In this document: piece after piece, positions 1 to 7,846 of the stretch
Layout of the letters: each line of letters starts with the position of its first letter
How positions within the stretch are numbered: the stretch's first letter is position 1
Assembly: GCA_029210205.1 (NCBI GenBank)
Contig: JARGOD010000014.1
Location: forward strand, 1 to 64,000
DNA length: 64,000 bases
Origin: Verrucomicrobiales bacterium
GTDB taxonomy: Bacteria > Verrucomicrobiota > Verrucomicrobiia > Verrucomicrobiales > DEV007
Direction: 5' to 3'
Position numbers and translations under genes: made by a program
Notes under the pieces: model-generated
Database searches by the model: none
What the model was told of the DNA's origin: nothing
The model's input: the letters and a program-made list of their open reading frames with translations, nothing else

Positions 1-2
1 AA

Positions 3-461
3 ATGAACCAACGATTTAGGATTCCAGTCAGTCGGTGGTCGCTGATTTGGCTCCCCTTGCTCGTGCTTATTCAAGTTCCGAGCATTTTGTATCGCTTCTC
101 AAAATTTCGAGAAGAGTCTGATCTCAATTCCGGTTTGTTCCTTTTACTATGGATTCTGGCTGGTATCTTTTGGCTGGTTTTCGCAATTCGGCAGTTTCGA
201 ACTGCTGATGTGATTTTGATCGAGGAAGAAGAGATCACGGTCCACAGCGAAAGAGGCGAACGGATATTCCCATCCAAAACGGTTACTACCGTTACCGACG
301 ATCAAATTGCATTTCATTTGTTCTTCAAAAAGGGCGAGATCAGCCTCTCAAAGAAAACGATTCCCTCTGACTTGGCGAAATGCCTTGAGGAACGCATCTT
401 GGCAGATTCGGGAGCGAACAAGACGGAGATCTCAAGCCCGATCACGTCCGGAGTTGATTGA
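3..461 (+). CDS. Small membrane protein with PH-like (YcxB-type) cytoplasmic domain, putative cassette gene
   Basis: The protein is 152 residues. Two hydrophobic segments are visible, at about residues 14-30 and 44-62, followed by a charged, beta-strand-rich soluble part (about 68-130). That layout resembles small bacterial PH-like or YcxB-type membrane proteins, but I do not recognise the family with certainty. The ATG lies 3 bases from the window edge, so an upstream start cannot be excluded. The stop codon lies inside the conserved 5-prime part of a 90-nt repeat (451-540), as expected for an integron cassette gene ending in its recombination site. Function is unknown. Confidence 0.55.
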   Translation: MNQRFRIPVSRWSLIWLPLLVLIQVPSILYRFSKFREESDLNSGLFLLLWILAGIFWLVFAIRQFRTADVILIEEEEITVHSERGERIFPSKTVTTVTDDQIAFHLFFKKGEISLSKKTIPSDLAKCLEERILADSGANKTEISSPITSGVD

Positions 462-540
462 CTTCCGTGATTCAAATCCGTAACATCCAGTCGAGGTCTC
501 GCCCTCTGATCGGGCTGAGATGCCTCGGACGTTCGCCTGA
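451..540 (+). repeat. attC-like imperfect inverted repeat, copy A
   Basis: This 90-nt element matches 1032-1121 without gaps at about 65 of 90 positions (hand count); the first 23 bases are identical. It folds into a hairpin: AAC 482-484 with GTT 531-533, 490-492 with 528-530, GAGG 493-496 with CCTC 523-526, TCTC 497-500 with GAGA 517-520, and GCCC 501-504 with GGGC 512-515. Unpaired bases in the stem (516, 521-522, 527) all lie on one arm. AAC/GTT termini, one-sided unpaired bases and a position between short ORFs are traits of integron attC sites. The GTT core continues as GTTCGCC, which does not fit the strict GTTRRRY consensus, so the assignment is an inference. Confidence 0.55.
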
Positions 541-546
541 ATAGAG

Positions 547-1038
547 ATGCACAATTTACTCCTACCGCCTCTCCATTCTACACGGCTGATGTCGGGTATC
601 GTCGCAACTGCCTTCCTTTGTTTGTGCGTTCTCCCCGGCATTGCCAAGGCGCAGAAAGGAATCGATCCATCCGACATATGGTATCGGGCTTTTATCCTCG
701 TCCAGTCGGCAAAGGAGATGGAAGCGCAGGGAAGGTTTCTTGAGGCGATCAATAAGCTCGACGAGGCCATGCCCCTCTATGACCACCTCGCTCAACAATC
801 CCCTGAATTTCAGCCCGAGATCGTCCGCACTCGACGCAATCTCATCGCAGAAAAGCGGGACCAACTGAAAATCGCGATGGGGCCGAGAGCCCAAGCCGAC
901 CTACACAATTATCGAGTTTGGTTCGTGTGCTCAGCTCTCGGAATTCTTTCTGTCATCTTAATTGCAACTATGCTATTCAAGCGCAAACAAGGAGGCGAAC
1001 AAGCCGACGCTGGTAAGCCTGATCCCGCCTCGAGTTGA
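547..1038 (+). CDS. Secreted or membrane protein with helical repeat-like core and C-terminal anchor, putative cassette gene
   Basis: The protein is 163 residues. A signal-peptide-like stretch ends near AKA at about residues 33-35. A helical region (about 42-112) follows, whose spacing recalls a single TPR-like helix pair. A transmembrane segment lies near 122-144, with a short basic tail. The ATG at 547 is 14 bases after the GTT core of the upstream repeat, as in cassettes; an in-frame ATG at 589 would give a more usual signal-peptide length. The stop codon overlaps the second 90-nt repeat. No enzymatic motif is visible. It may be an envelope protein with its helical domain outside the inner membrane. 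Confidence 0.6.
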   Translation: MHNLLLPPLHSTRLMSGIVATAFLCLCVLPGIAKAQKGIDPSDIWYRAFILVQSAKEMEAQGRFLEAINKLDEAMPLYDHLAQQSPEFQPEIVRTRRNLIAEKRDQLKIAMGPRAQADLHNYRVWFVCSALGILSVILIATMLFKRKQGGEQADAGKPDPASS

Positions 1039-1121
1039 TTGACTTCCGTGATTCGAACCTTCAACCTCCAAGCGAGAGACTGCCGCCGGATCAGGCTACC
1101 AGGTCTTGAACGTTCGGCTGA
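1032..1121 (+). repeat. attC-like imperfect inverted repeat, copy B
   Basis: This is the second 90-nt copy of the element at 451-540. AAC at 1063-1065 and GTT at 1112-1114 occupy the same offsets as in copy A. The central part pairs differently in sequence but similarly in form: AGAC near 1077-1080 with GTCT near 1102-1105, and GCC with GGC around a GGATCA loop. The outer arms near 1054-1064 and 1106-1116 are also complementary with one mismatch. Covariation of the stem, rather than sequence conservation, is what attC recombination sites show. The core reads GTTCGGC. Confidence 0.55.
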
Positions 1122-1135
1122 GAAATGACTGAGAA

Positions 1136-1429
1136 ATGACTGAGATATACGAAGAAACCGGCGGTTCGCGCATAGGTTGTTGGAACGCATCTTGGCCATT
1201 TGCGAAACTTATTGTATCAGACGAGAAGATTACTCTTCAGAGTGTCGGAGGGCCTTACTCTTTTCGGAGGGAGGAAATTGATTCCATATCCAAATTTCGA
1301 GGCTTATTTTCCCTCGGGATTCAAATAAAATCGTTCACAAAAGAAACTCCGGACCCACTGGTGTTTTGGACCTTTCGGTTCGCGACACTCAGGCGCAATT
1401 TGGAGTCGAGAGGTTACAAAATCAGCTAG
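1136..1429 (+). CDS. Hypothetical protein, PH-like fold suspected, putative cassette gene
   Basis: The protein is 97 residues with no signal peptide and no long hydrophobic helix. Alternating strands through residues 20-75 and a final amphipathic helix suggest a small PH-like beta-sandwich, but this is a fold guess only. The ATG at 1136 is the second of two ATGs inside an 11-bp tandem duplication; the first (1125) runs into a stop after four codons, so 1136 is the working start. It begins 24 bases after the GTT core of repeat copy B. No third clear repeat follows before the next gene, so it may be the last cassette of the array. Confidence 0.5.
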   Translation: MTEIYEETGGSRIGCWNASWPFAKLIVSDEKITLQSVGGPYSFRREEIDSISKFRGLFSLGIQIKSFTKETPDPLVFWTFRFATLRRNLESRGYKIS

Positions 1430-1673
1430 CCAGACCCGACGCCAATTGCCGAACAAGACGAGTTACTCAAGCCCTGACCGCCATGAGTCGAAATGACTTT
1501 TCTAATTCCAAACTTCAACTCACAATCAACCCGCGCTCACAGTAGCAGACGCCAGCATTGAGCTGTTCCGAAACCGAGGAGCACCCGACACGCCGGAGCG
1601 CTTCTAACTGGCAGTCAGGATTTCCACGGGAGTGTTGCCTCAGCCATCTCGCTGAAACCATCTGTCGGTAGTC

Positions 1674-2774
1674 TCAATCTTCGGTCGTGCCTCCGCCGGA
1701 ATTACCCAGCTCAGCATGTTCCGGAGGAAGGGCCGCTTTGAAGCGGCTCTTATCGATCGCTTTCATGTAGGCTTCGAGTCCGGAGACCTGACCTTCCAGC
1801 ATCTTGGACCAGATCGAGTCATCCATGAACTGCATGCCGTATTCCTTTCCGCCGGTGATGATGTCGAACAGTTTCTGGGTTGAGCCTTCCCGGATAACGG
1901 AACTAACGGCCGGGGTGGAGACGAGAATTTCGTTCACCGCGGTTCGTCCACCGTCTTCGGTCTTGAGAAGCAGTTGTGCGACCACTCCGCGAAGTGAGCC
2001 GGCGAGCATGGTCCGAACTTGGGCCTGTTGATCGGAAGGAAAAACGTCGACAAGACGATCGACGGTCTTACGGGCATTGTTCGTGTGAAGTGTGCCAAAG
2101 ACGAGGAGTCCAGTCTCAGCCGCGGTCAGGGCGAGTGAGATTGTTTCGAGGTCCCGCATCTCACCCACGAGAACGATGTCGGCATCTTCACGAAGTGAAG
2201 CACGCAAGCCGTCAGCGAAGGACGGGGAATGAACCGGCACCTCCCGCTGACTGATCGTCGATTTCTTATTGTTGTGCACGAACTCAATCGGTTCCTCGAT
2301 CGTGATGATGTGGCGAGAATAGGTTCGGTTAATGTAATCGATCAGAGCCGCCAGGGTCGTGGATTTTCCGGAACCGGTTGGGCCGGTCACGAGAACGAGT
2401 CCGCTTCGCATGTCGCCAAAGCGCTCAATGCTGTCGGGCACTTTCAAGTCCTGAAGAGTCTTGATCTTGGTCGGAATGAGACGAAAGACGGCTCCGAGGC
2501 CGTTCTTTTGTTTGAAGTAGTTGCAACGAAAGCGGGACTCCTTGTCCATCTCGTAGGCGAAGTCGAGGTCACCGACTTCGAGAAAGCGTTCAAAGGCTTT
2601 TTCGTCGCAGATTTCTGCGAGCATTGCCTTGATCGTGGCATGCTCGAGAATGCCTTCGGAGATCGGTTGAATCGTTCCCTGCGCCCTCAGCTTGGGAGGT
2701 TGGCCTTCGCTCAGGTGAAGGTCGGAGCCCCCGGTCGCGACGAGGTGCTGGAAATATTGGTCAATGACAGCCAT
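1674..2774 (-). CDS. pilT: Type IV pilus retraction ATPase PilT
   Basis: This 366-residue hexameric secretion ATPase of the PilT family powers pilus retraction and twitching motility at the inner membrane. Visible motifs are the N-terminal SDLHLS segment, Walker A GPTGSGKST (131-139), the Asp box around IITIEEPIE (156-164), Walker B around IVLVGEMRD (200-208), and the His box GTLHTNNARKT (about 227-237). Length is typical for PilT (about 345-370). It lies 26 bases downstream of a second PilT-like gene on the same strand, so the two are probably cotranscribed. The C-terminal tail after residue 345 is short and low in complexity. Confidence 0.93.
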   Translation of the reverse strand: MAVIDQYFQHLVATGGSDLHLSEGQPPKLRAQGTIQPISEGILEHATIKAMLAEICDEKAFERFLEVGDLDFAYEMDKESRFRCNYFKQKNGLGAVFRLIPTKIKTLQDLKVPDSIERFGDMRSGLVLVTGPTGSGKSTTLAALIDYINRTYSRHIITIEEPIEFVHNNKKSTISQREVPVHSPSFADGLRASLREDADIVLVGEMRDLETISLALTAAETGLLVFGTLHTNNARKTVDRLVDVFPSDQQAQVRTMLAGSLRGVVAQLLLKTEDGGRTAVNEILVSTPAVSSVIREGSTQKLFDIITGGKEYGMQFMDDSIWSKMLEGQVSGLEAYMKAIDKSRFKAALPPEHAELGNSGGGTTED

Positions 2775-2800
2775 AGGAAAAAAGGTTGGGTTGTTTAAGG

Positions 2801-3883
2801 TTACGCTCCGATTGCGGCTCTCAGGGTTGGAGGATCAATAGCGCGACCGATGGCCTCTTCTTTAGAGATCTTTCCTTCGTTGTAGAGTTCGATGAGCGCG
2901 TCATCCATCATGATCATGCCGATTTTCTTTCCGGTTTGCATGACGCCGGGCAACATGAACGTTTTTCCTTCGCGAATGAGAGAGGAGACCGCCGGAGTGT
3001 TCACGAGGAGTTCGAGAGCAAGTTCGCGCCCTGTTCCTTCGGTATTGGGCACCAGTTGCTGAGAAATGATGCCGCGAAGTGATTCGCCGACCATGATTCG
3101 AATTTGCTCCCGCTGTTCGGTCGGGAAGACGTCGAGAACCCGGTCCAGGGTACGGGCGGCACTACCGGTGTGGAGCGTCGCAAGGACGAGGTGACCGGTT
3201 TCCGCTGCAGTAATCGCCAGTGAGATCGTCTCGAGGTCACGCATCTCACCCACCATGATTACGTCCGGATCTTCACGAAGAGCGGCTCTGAGAGCATGGG
3301 AGAAACTTTCGGTATGAGTGTGGACTTCCCGCTGGTTGACGTGGCAGTCTTTCGATTCGATGACGTACTCGATCGGATCTTCCAGGGTAATGATGTGGTC
3401 GGTGCGCTGACGATTGATCTCATCGACGAGGGCCGCGAGGGTCGTTGATTTACCGGAACCGACAGCCCCGGTCACGAGGACAAGGCCGTTGTGATATTCG
3501 AGGAGTGGCTTGATCGCATCGGGCAGGCCAAGCTCATCCATGGTTCGGAGTGAGGTGTCAATGACGCGGAAAACCATCTCCCATCCGAGGCGGGTTTTCA
3601 CCACGGAAGCACGGAAACGACCGAATCCGGGGTCGTAGGCAAAGTCGACATCTCCTTTTTCTTCGAGGCGTCTCAGCTCTTGCTCGGGTAAAAAGTTTCG
3701 AGCAAGCGTTTCGCTTTGTTCAGGAGATATCGTGTCCGCGTTTTCCCAGATAGGCTGGAGAAGTCCGAAGCGTCGCCACTTAGGTTGCGTGCTTGGGGCA
3801 AGGTGGACATCGGAGACTTTGTATTCCTGAGCGAGACGAAGGTATTCGTCAACGTGACTGAGGATAGCGATCGTGTCTGACAT
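2801..3883 (-). CDS. PilT/PilU-type twitching motility ATPase (paralog)
   Basis: This is a second PilT-family ATPase of 360 residues, counted from the ATG at 3883. An upstream in-frame start at 3979 would add a basic 32-residue stretch that does not look like the family N-terminus (SDVHLAP), so I prefer 3883. Walker A is GAVGSGKST (139-147); Walker B (VIMVGEMRD) and the His box (LATLHTGSAARTLDR) follow. Bacteria with twitching motility often carry pilT plus a pilU-like paralog that supports retraction under load. Which of the two is the main motor cannot be told from sequence alone. It is the first gene of the pair. Confidence 0.9.
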   Translation of the reverse strand: MSDTIAILSHVDEYLRLAQEYKVSDVHLAPSTQPKWRRFGLLQPIWENADTISPEQSETLARNFLPEQELRRLEEKGDVDFAYDPGFGRFRASVVKTRLGWEMVFRVIDTSLRTMDELGLPDAIKPLLEYHNGLVLVTGAVGSGKSTTLAALVDEINRQRTDHIITLEDPIEYVIESKDCHVNQREVHTHTESFSHALRAALREDPDVIMVGEMRDLETISLAITAAETGHLVLATLHTGSAARTLDRVLDVFPTEQREQIRIMVGESLRGIISQQLVPNTEGTGRELALELLVNTPAVSSLIREGKTFMLPGVMQTGKKIGMIMMDDALIELYNEGKISKEEAIGRAIDPPTLRAAIGA

Positions 3884-4078
3884 AGTAAAATCTGATTCGG
3901 AGAGAGGACTCTTGGTGTTGCGCCGGAACTTCCGGAAGTCTGTGGAGTATTTGTATTTGATGAGTGACAGGCAAGTCAAAAAGCGGCTTTTCAGCGGGTA
4001 GTTTCAACTGCTGATCCACTTTGATCAGGGGAGGGGATTTTTCTTGCAGTGAGAGCGGGAAACGGTGAACGCTGAGAT

Positions 4079-4924
4079 GTGAAAAAATTTAGCGGACTTT
4101 TTATATTTCTGGTCGTCTTCGCCCTTTCCGGCGTTCTCATTCATCAGGTGCTCTATAACAGCCCTGGAATCTTTGTTTGGTCATTGCAGGAAAATCCTGA
4201 GACGGGATCGAAGACAATTGCGAGAACGACGATGATTCCTGCCACTCCGTCGGAAGGGATGGAGCCGGAAACGGGCGATGCCAAGGTGGCGGCGAGTGAG
4301 GACGCCCTTGATCCAGCGCCTGCTCCTGAGGCGATCCCTGCCCAGAATGCTGATCCCAGCGAAATTTCCCTGTTTAACGGCAAGGAGCTTGGTGAATGGG
4401 AATCGACGCAGTACGGAGGTGAGGGTGACGTCTTCGTTGACGAAGAGGGGAATCTCGAATTCGGCTTCGGCGCGGTTATTACCGGCGTCCACTGGACCGG
4501 GGATGTGCCGGCGCTGAGTAATTATGAAATTACCCTCGAGGCGATGAAACTCGATGGATATGATTTCTTCTGCGCTCTCACCTTCCCGGTGAAAGACAGT
4601 CACGCCACCTACGTTCTCGGCGGATGGGGTGGGGGAGTCGTGGGGATTTCGAGCGTGGATGATCTTAATGCTTCCGAAAATGAGACCATGAACATCGAAG
4701 GGTTTGAGAACGACCGGTGGTATCAAATCAAGGTTCGGGTCACCGATGACCGACTGGAGGCGTGGCTTGACGATGACCAGATGGTCAATCTCGCGCTGAA
4801 AGACAAAAAAATAAGTCTTTTGCCCGGTGACATCGAACTCTCGGTTCCGATCGGACTGGCCAGTTTTCAGACGCGGTCACAATTTCGAAACATTGTCTGG
4901 CGCAATCTTGCCGAAGCTGAGTAA
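4079..4924 (+). CDS. Membrane-anchored DUF1080 (3-keto-disaccharide hydrolase-like) protein
   Basis: The protein is 281 residues, with a GTG start (the nearby ATG at 4077 runs directly into a stop). Residues 7-25 form a signal anchor, followed by an Ala/Pro/Glu-rich linker (about 55-92). A DUF1080 jelly-roll domain follows from SLFNGKELGEWE (about 96) to the C-terminus. DUF1080 domains are expanded in Verrucomicrobiota and Planctomycetota; some act on 3-keto-glycosides and others probably only bind glycans. It probably acts in the periplasm. It is transcribed away from the pilT pair across a 195-bp gap, and no sugar-oxidising partner is adjacent. Confidence 0.75.
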   Translation: MKKFSGLFIFLVVFALSGVLIHQVLYNSPGIFVWSLQENPETGSKTIARTTMIPATPSEGMEPETGDAKVAASEDALDPAPAPEAIPAQNADPSEISLFNGKELGEWESTQYGGEGDVFVDEEGNLEFGFGAVITGVHWTGDVPALSNYEITLEAMKLDGYDFFCALTFPVKDSHATYVLGGWGGGVVGISSVDDLNASENETMNIEGFENDRWYQIKVRVTDDRLEAWLDDDQMVNLALKDKKISLLPGDIELSVPIGLASFQTRSQFRNIVWRNLAEAE

Positions 4925-5124
4925 GGTAGGAGTTCGGCAGCCTTCCGTCATGGAAATTATAAAATTGTCAAAAATTAAAATTATGGAGGGCTTAATTATC
5001 AACTTTTTGAACGAATCGCTTGACCCTGTGTCAAGATGCTGTCTGGATATTTAAAAATTGTGGCCCGCTTCCCGCTTTACCCTCAATTTTTTTTATGACC
5101 CTCAACTCAAGTTTTACCACCTAG

Positions 5125-6165
5125 ATGAACCTGCGCGACCAGTTAAAAGAAATCCTTCCTGACATTCTGCCAAGAAACCCCGCCCAGGCGATCAAGGGTA
5201 CTGAGCTCATCGAGATGGTGAAGCACCGGCTGAAGCAGGACTACTCTGATGCAACTTTGCGGTATCACTTTTCGATTATGTCATGTGATCCATCTTCGCC
5301 GATCGCTAAGGTTGAGCAGGGGCAGGGATACTATTTGAGAACGTCGACGATTCACAGCGTCAACAGTGCACGGAATCTCTTCCACCAGAACTATGGTGGA
5401 GGCAGTGAAGAGAGTTCGATGGGCTCAACCGACGTGGATGTGGCATTGGCTCGTGCAGAGAAATTTCGCGCCGTGGTTCAGCGCTACCTTGAGTCGGTCC
5501 AGCAGTTCCCGTTTACTTTTAACGAGTCTTTTTCCGCTGATGCCGGAGCCAATCGCTGGCGTGTCCCTGATATGGCGGTGGTCGACTGGGTTGCCTCGAC
5601 AGAGGTCGACGAGGAAGTGATTCTGGAGCAGCAGAAGCTTGAGGTTCACCGTCGTCTTGGTCAGGCACCTTTCCGTGTTTCCAGTGTGAAGCTCCGTCTT
5701 GAGTTGAGCCATGCTTCGCATCTTGAAGACCTTTATCAGTGCCTCGCCACTTCCGAGTGGGCCAACTCCGGAGAACTTCTCATTGCGGCACCGATTAACG
5801 ATGCCCGTCTTCTCGAAGAGGTTCGACGTTTTGCCTCACGTTATGGCGTCGGTGTGATCAGCTTCGGACTCGATGCTGATATTCTGGATGACATGCCGGA
5901 GCCGGCTGCGATCGAGAATCTTTCACCCGAAGAGTTTGATTCGATTCAGGGGCTTCTTCAGATTCGCCGCTACGCGACTCCACAGACTCAGCCCAGCTTT
6001 GATTGGAATCACATTTCTGCCTCATCGGTTGAGAATACGGACTTTGCCCGCTTCGAAAAGTGGATTGCCCGCTGTGTCACTGAAGAGCGCACCATGACTT
6101 CCCGCGAATTCGAAGATCTCGAACGAAAGCCTGCTGCGGCTGTTTCTCAGGAATACGTGGCCTGA
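5125..6165 (+). CDS. Uncharacterised protein with predicted N-terminal winged helix
   Basis: The protein is 346 residues and cytoplasmic. Residues 1-75 read like a winged helix-turn-helix (KGTELIEMVKHRL, then a DATLRYHFSIM recognition-like helix and a GYYLR wing). Residues about 120-260 alternate strands and helices, with conserved-looking acidic and Lys residues (WRVPDMAVVDW, VKLRLELS, ELLIAAPI). This recalls a restriction-endonuclease-like fold, although no complete PD-(D/E)XK signature can be assigned. The upstream 200 bases are AT-rich, and a strong terminator follows at 6201-6240, so it is a single-gene unit. DNA binding is an inference and the function is unknown. Confidence 0.6.
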   Translation: MNLRDQLKEILPDILPRNPAQAIKGTELIEMVKHRLKQDYSDATLRYHFSIMSCDPSSPIAKVEQGQGYYLRTSTIHSVNSARNLFHQNYGGGSEESSMGSTDVDVALARAEKFRAVVQRYLESVQQFPFTFNESFSADAGANRWRVPDMAVVDWVASTEVDEEVILEQQKLEVHRRLGQAPFRVSSVKLRLELSHASHLEDLYQCLATSEWANSGELLIAAPINDARLLEEVRRFASRYGVGVISFGLDADILDDMPEPAAIENLSPEEFDSIQGLLQIRRYATPQTQPSFDWNHISASSVENTDFARFEKWIARCVTEERTMTSREFEDLERKPAAAVSQEYVA

Positions 6166-6200
6166 TTTTTTCCTCCCCTTGGTTTTACAGGGAATCTTGA

Positions 6201-6240
6201 AAGAGGCGTCTTGCGAATGCGAGACGCCTCTTTTTCTTTT
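6201..6240 (+). terminator. Rho-independent terminator
   Basis: An 11-bp perfect stem (6201-6211 with 6222-6232) is followed by a T-rich run to 6240. It lies 35 bases after the stop of the winged-helix gene. Confidence 0.85.
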
Positions 6241-6393
6241 GCCAAGCAAACGAATGATCAGGCAAAATAAAGTGTTGTTGAGGGTTTAGGAAAAGCGCTT
6301 CGTGAGGTGTTTTGATAGCTGGCATTACAATTTTCTGACAACCCTTTTACAGGGCCATGACAACTGATTTGAAAAGCGGGCGACCTTCTCCTC

Positions 6394-7746
6394 ATGGACA
6401 AGATCCGAATCAAATCAATGTTGGCGCTCGGAGCAGCAATGCTCGTGGGCATAAATCCTGTCGTCTCGGCAGACGGTGAAAATCTTCCTCTCAAAGTGAA
6501 GACTGAGGTCGACCGACCGCTTATTCATGAGAGCACCGACGAGCAGAAGGTCGTTATTAAAATCGAAGTCACCGGTGAAGAAATTTCAGTTGGGGATCGA
6601 ATGCCGCTTAATCTGGCTATCGTTCTCGATCGGAGTGGCTCGATGTCGGGTGGAAAGCTTGAGCAGGCGAAGCAGGCCGCCGAGATGCTCGTCGATCAAC
6701 TTGAGAGTGACGACGTCCTTTCGCTGGTGGTCTATGAGACCGAAGTTGAGGTAGTTCTTTCAGCCCGGCGCATCGGAAATCGCCATGCTGAAATTAAACG
6801 CCTCGTTCGAAAAATTCAGACAGGAGGCAGCACTGCTCTTTATGGCGGGGTGGAGAAGGGTGGAAAAGAGCTCAGTGAATTCCTTTCAAGGGAGCGCATT
6901 AATCGAGTCATTCTGCTTTCCGATGGAATCGCAAATATCGGTCCGAGTAGCAATCGTGAGATCGCACGGCTGGGTTCGCGCCTTGCCAAGGATGGCATGT
7001 CAGTGACTACGATTGGTCTTGGAGGTGATTACAACGAAACTCTCATGACCGCTCTCGCTGAAGCGAGCGATGCCAACTATTACTATGTGGCCGATGTTGA
7101 GACACTCCCTGAAGTCTTCCGAAATGAGCTGGGTGAACTAAAGAGTCTTGTTGCCCGTGACTTCAAAATTGAGATTCGTTGTCCGGACGGTGTGCGGCCA
7201 ATTCGCTTTCTCGGTCGACCGGAAGAATTGAAGACGCAGACCGGCACGCATACTTTTGGAACCCTCGCCGGCGGTCAGACGCGTGAACTCTATCTTGAGT
7301 GCGCGGTCAGTCCAGAGGCGCAGGGAACCCTTAGCGAAATTGCTACGGTCTCAGCTGAATTCGAAGACCTCAAGCAAGGTAAAAAGGCAAAGGTGGATGA
7401 ACGGACTGTGGTCGTTGGTTACACCGACGACTCAGGGCTCGCCGAAAAAAGTGTGAATCAGGCGATCCGGGCTGAATCCGTCATCTATGCAAATGCGGTC
7501 GAAACCGAAAGGACAATCGCTTATGCCGATGCCGGGGACATCGATGCATCGCGAGCTAACATCGTTAGACAGAAGGCTGAGTTGAACGCGGTTTTTGCAG
7601 CGGCGCCCGCGTCGCAAAAGGAGACCTTGAGGGAAGAGATCAGCGCCCTTGAAGAAACAGAAAAGGACCTCGAGTCTGAAAGTCTCTCGAAAGAGCAGCG
7701 AAAAAGGCTTTCGATTGGCTCCTTCTTGAAGCGTAACGCTAAGTAA
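6394..7746 (+). CDS. Exported von Willebrand factor A domain protein
   Basis: The protein is 450 residues. A signal peptide is visible (basic start, hydrophobic 8-22, ending near VVSA). The VWA domain starts at about residue 72 with an intact MIDAS motif, DRSGS (79-83), plus a Thr at GGSTALYGG and an Asp at LLSDGIANIG, so metal-dependent ligand binding is expected. A beta-rich domain follows (about 240-345), then a charged C-terminal helix bundle (about 355-445). It resembles secreted VWA proteins that are usually of unknown function. A perfect palindromic terminator follows, separating it from the kinase gene, so it is not certain that they work together. Confidence 0.8.
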   Translation: MDKIRIKSMLALGAAMLVGINPVVSADGENLPLKVKTEVDRPLIHESTDEQKVVIKIEVTGEEISVGDRMPLNLAIVLDRSGSMSGGKLEQAKQAAEMLVDQLESDDVLSLVVYETEVEVVLSARRIGNRHAEIKRLVRKIQTGGSTALYGGVEKGGKELSEFLSRERINRVILLSDGIANIGPSSNREIARLGSRLAKDGMSVTTIGLGGDYNETLMTALAEASDANYYYVADVETLPEVFRNELGELKSLVARDFKIEIRCPDGVRPIRFLGRPEELKTQTGTHTFGTLAGGQTRELYLECAVSPEAQGTLSEIATVSAEFEDLKQGKKAKVDERTVVVGYTDDSGLAEKSVNQAIRAESVIYANAVETERTIAYADAGDIDASRANIVRQKAELNAVFAAAPASQKETLREEISALEETEKDLESESLSKEQRKRLSIGSFLKRNAK

Positions 7747-7775
7747 GTACGCTTCTGAAGAGAATCGAGCAAACT

Positions 7776-7804
7776 GGGCGGGCCTGATCAGGCCCGCCCT
7801 TTTC
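7776..7804 (+). terminator. Perfect-palindrome terminator
   Basis: A perfect 24-bp GC-rich palindrome (7776-7799) is followed by TTTT. It lies about 30 bases after the VWA gene and 47 bases before the kinase gene. Confidence 0.75.
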
Positions 7805-7846
7805 CGTGAAGCGCTCTTTGTTGAAGCGTGGTAGGCTTTCCCAATC

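Noticed and set aside
451-1121. tRNA-like T-loop in the second repeat (GATTCGAACCT)
   Set aside because: There is no acceptor or anticodon stem; it is part of the attC-like element.
2229-2798. 189-codon + strand frame over the pilT gene
   Set aside because: It is antisense to a conserved ATPase and has no motifs of its own.
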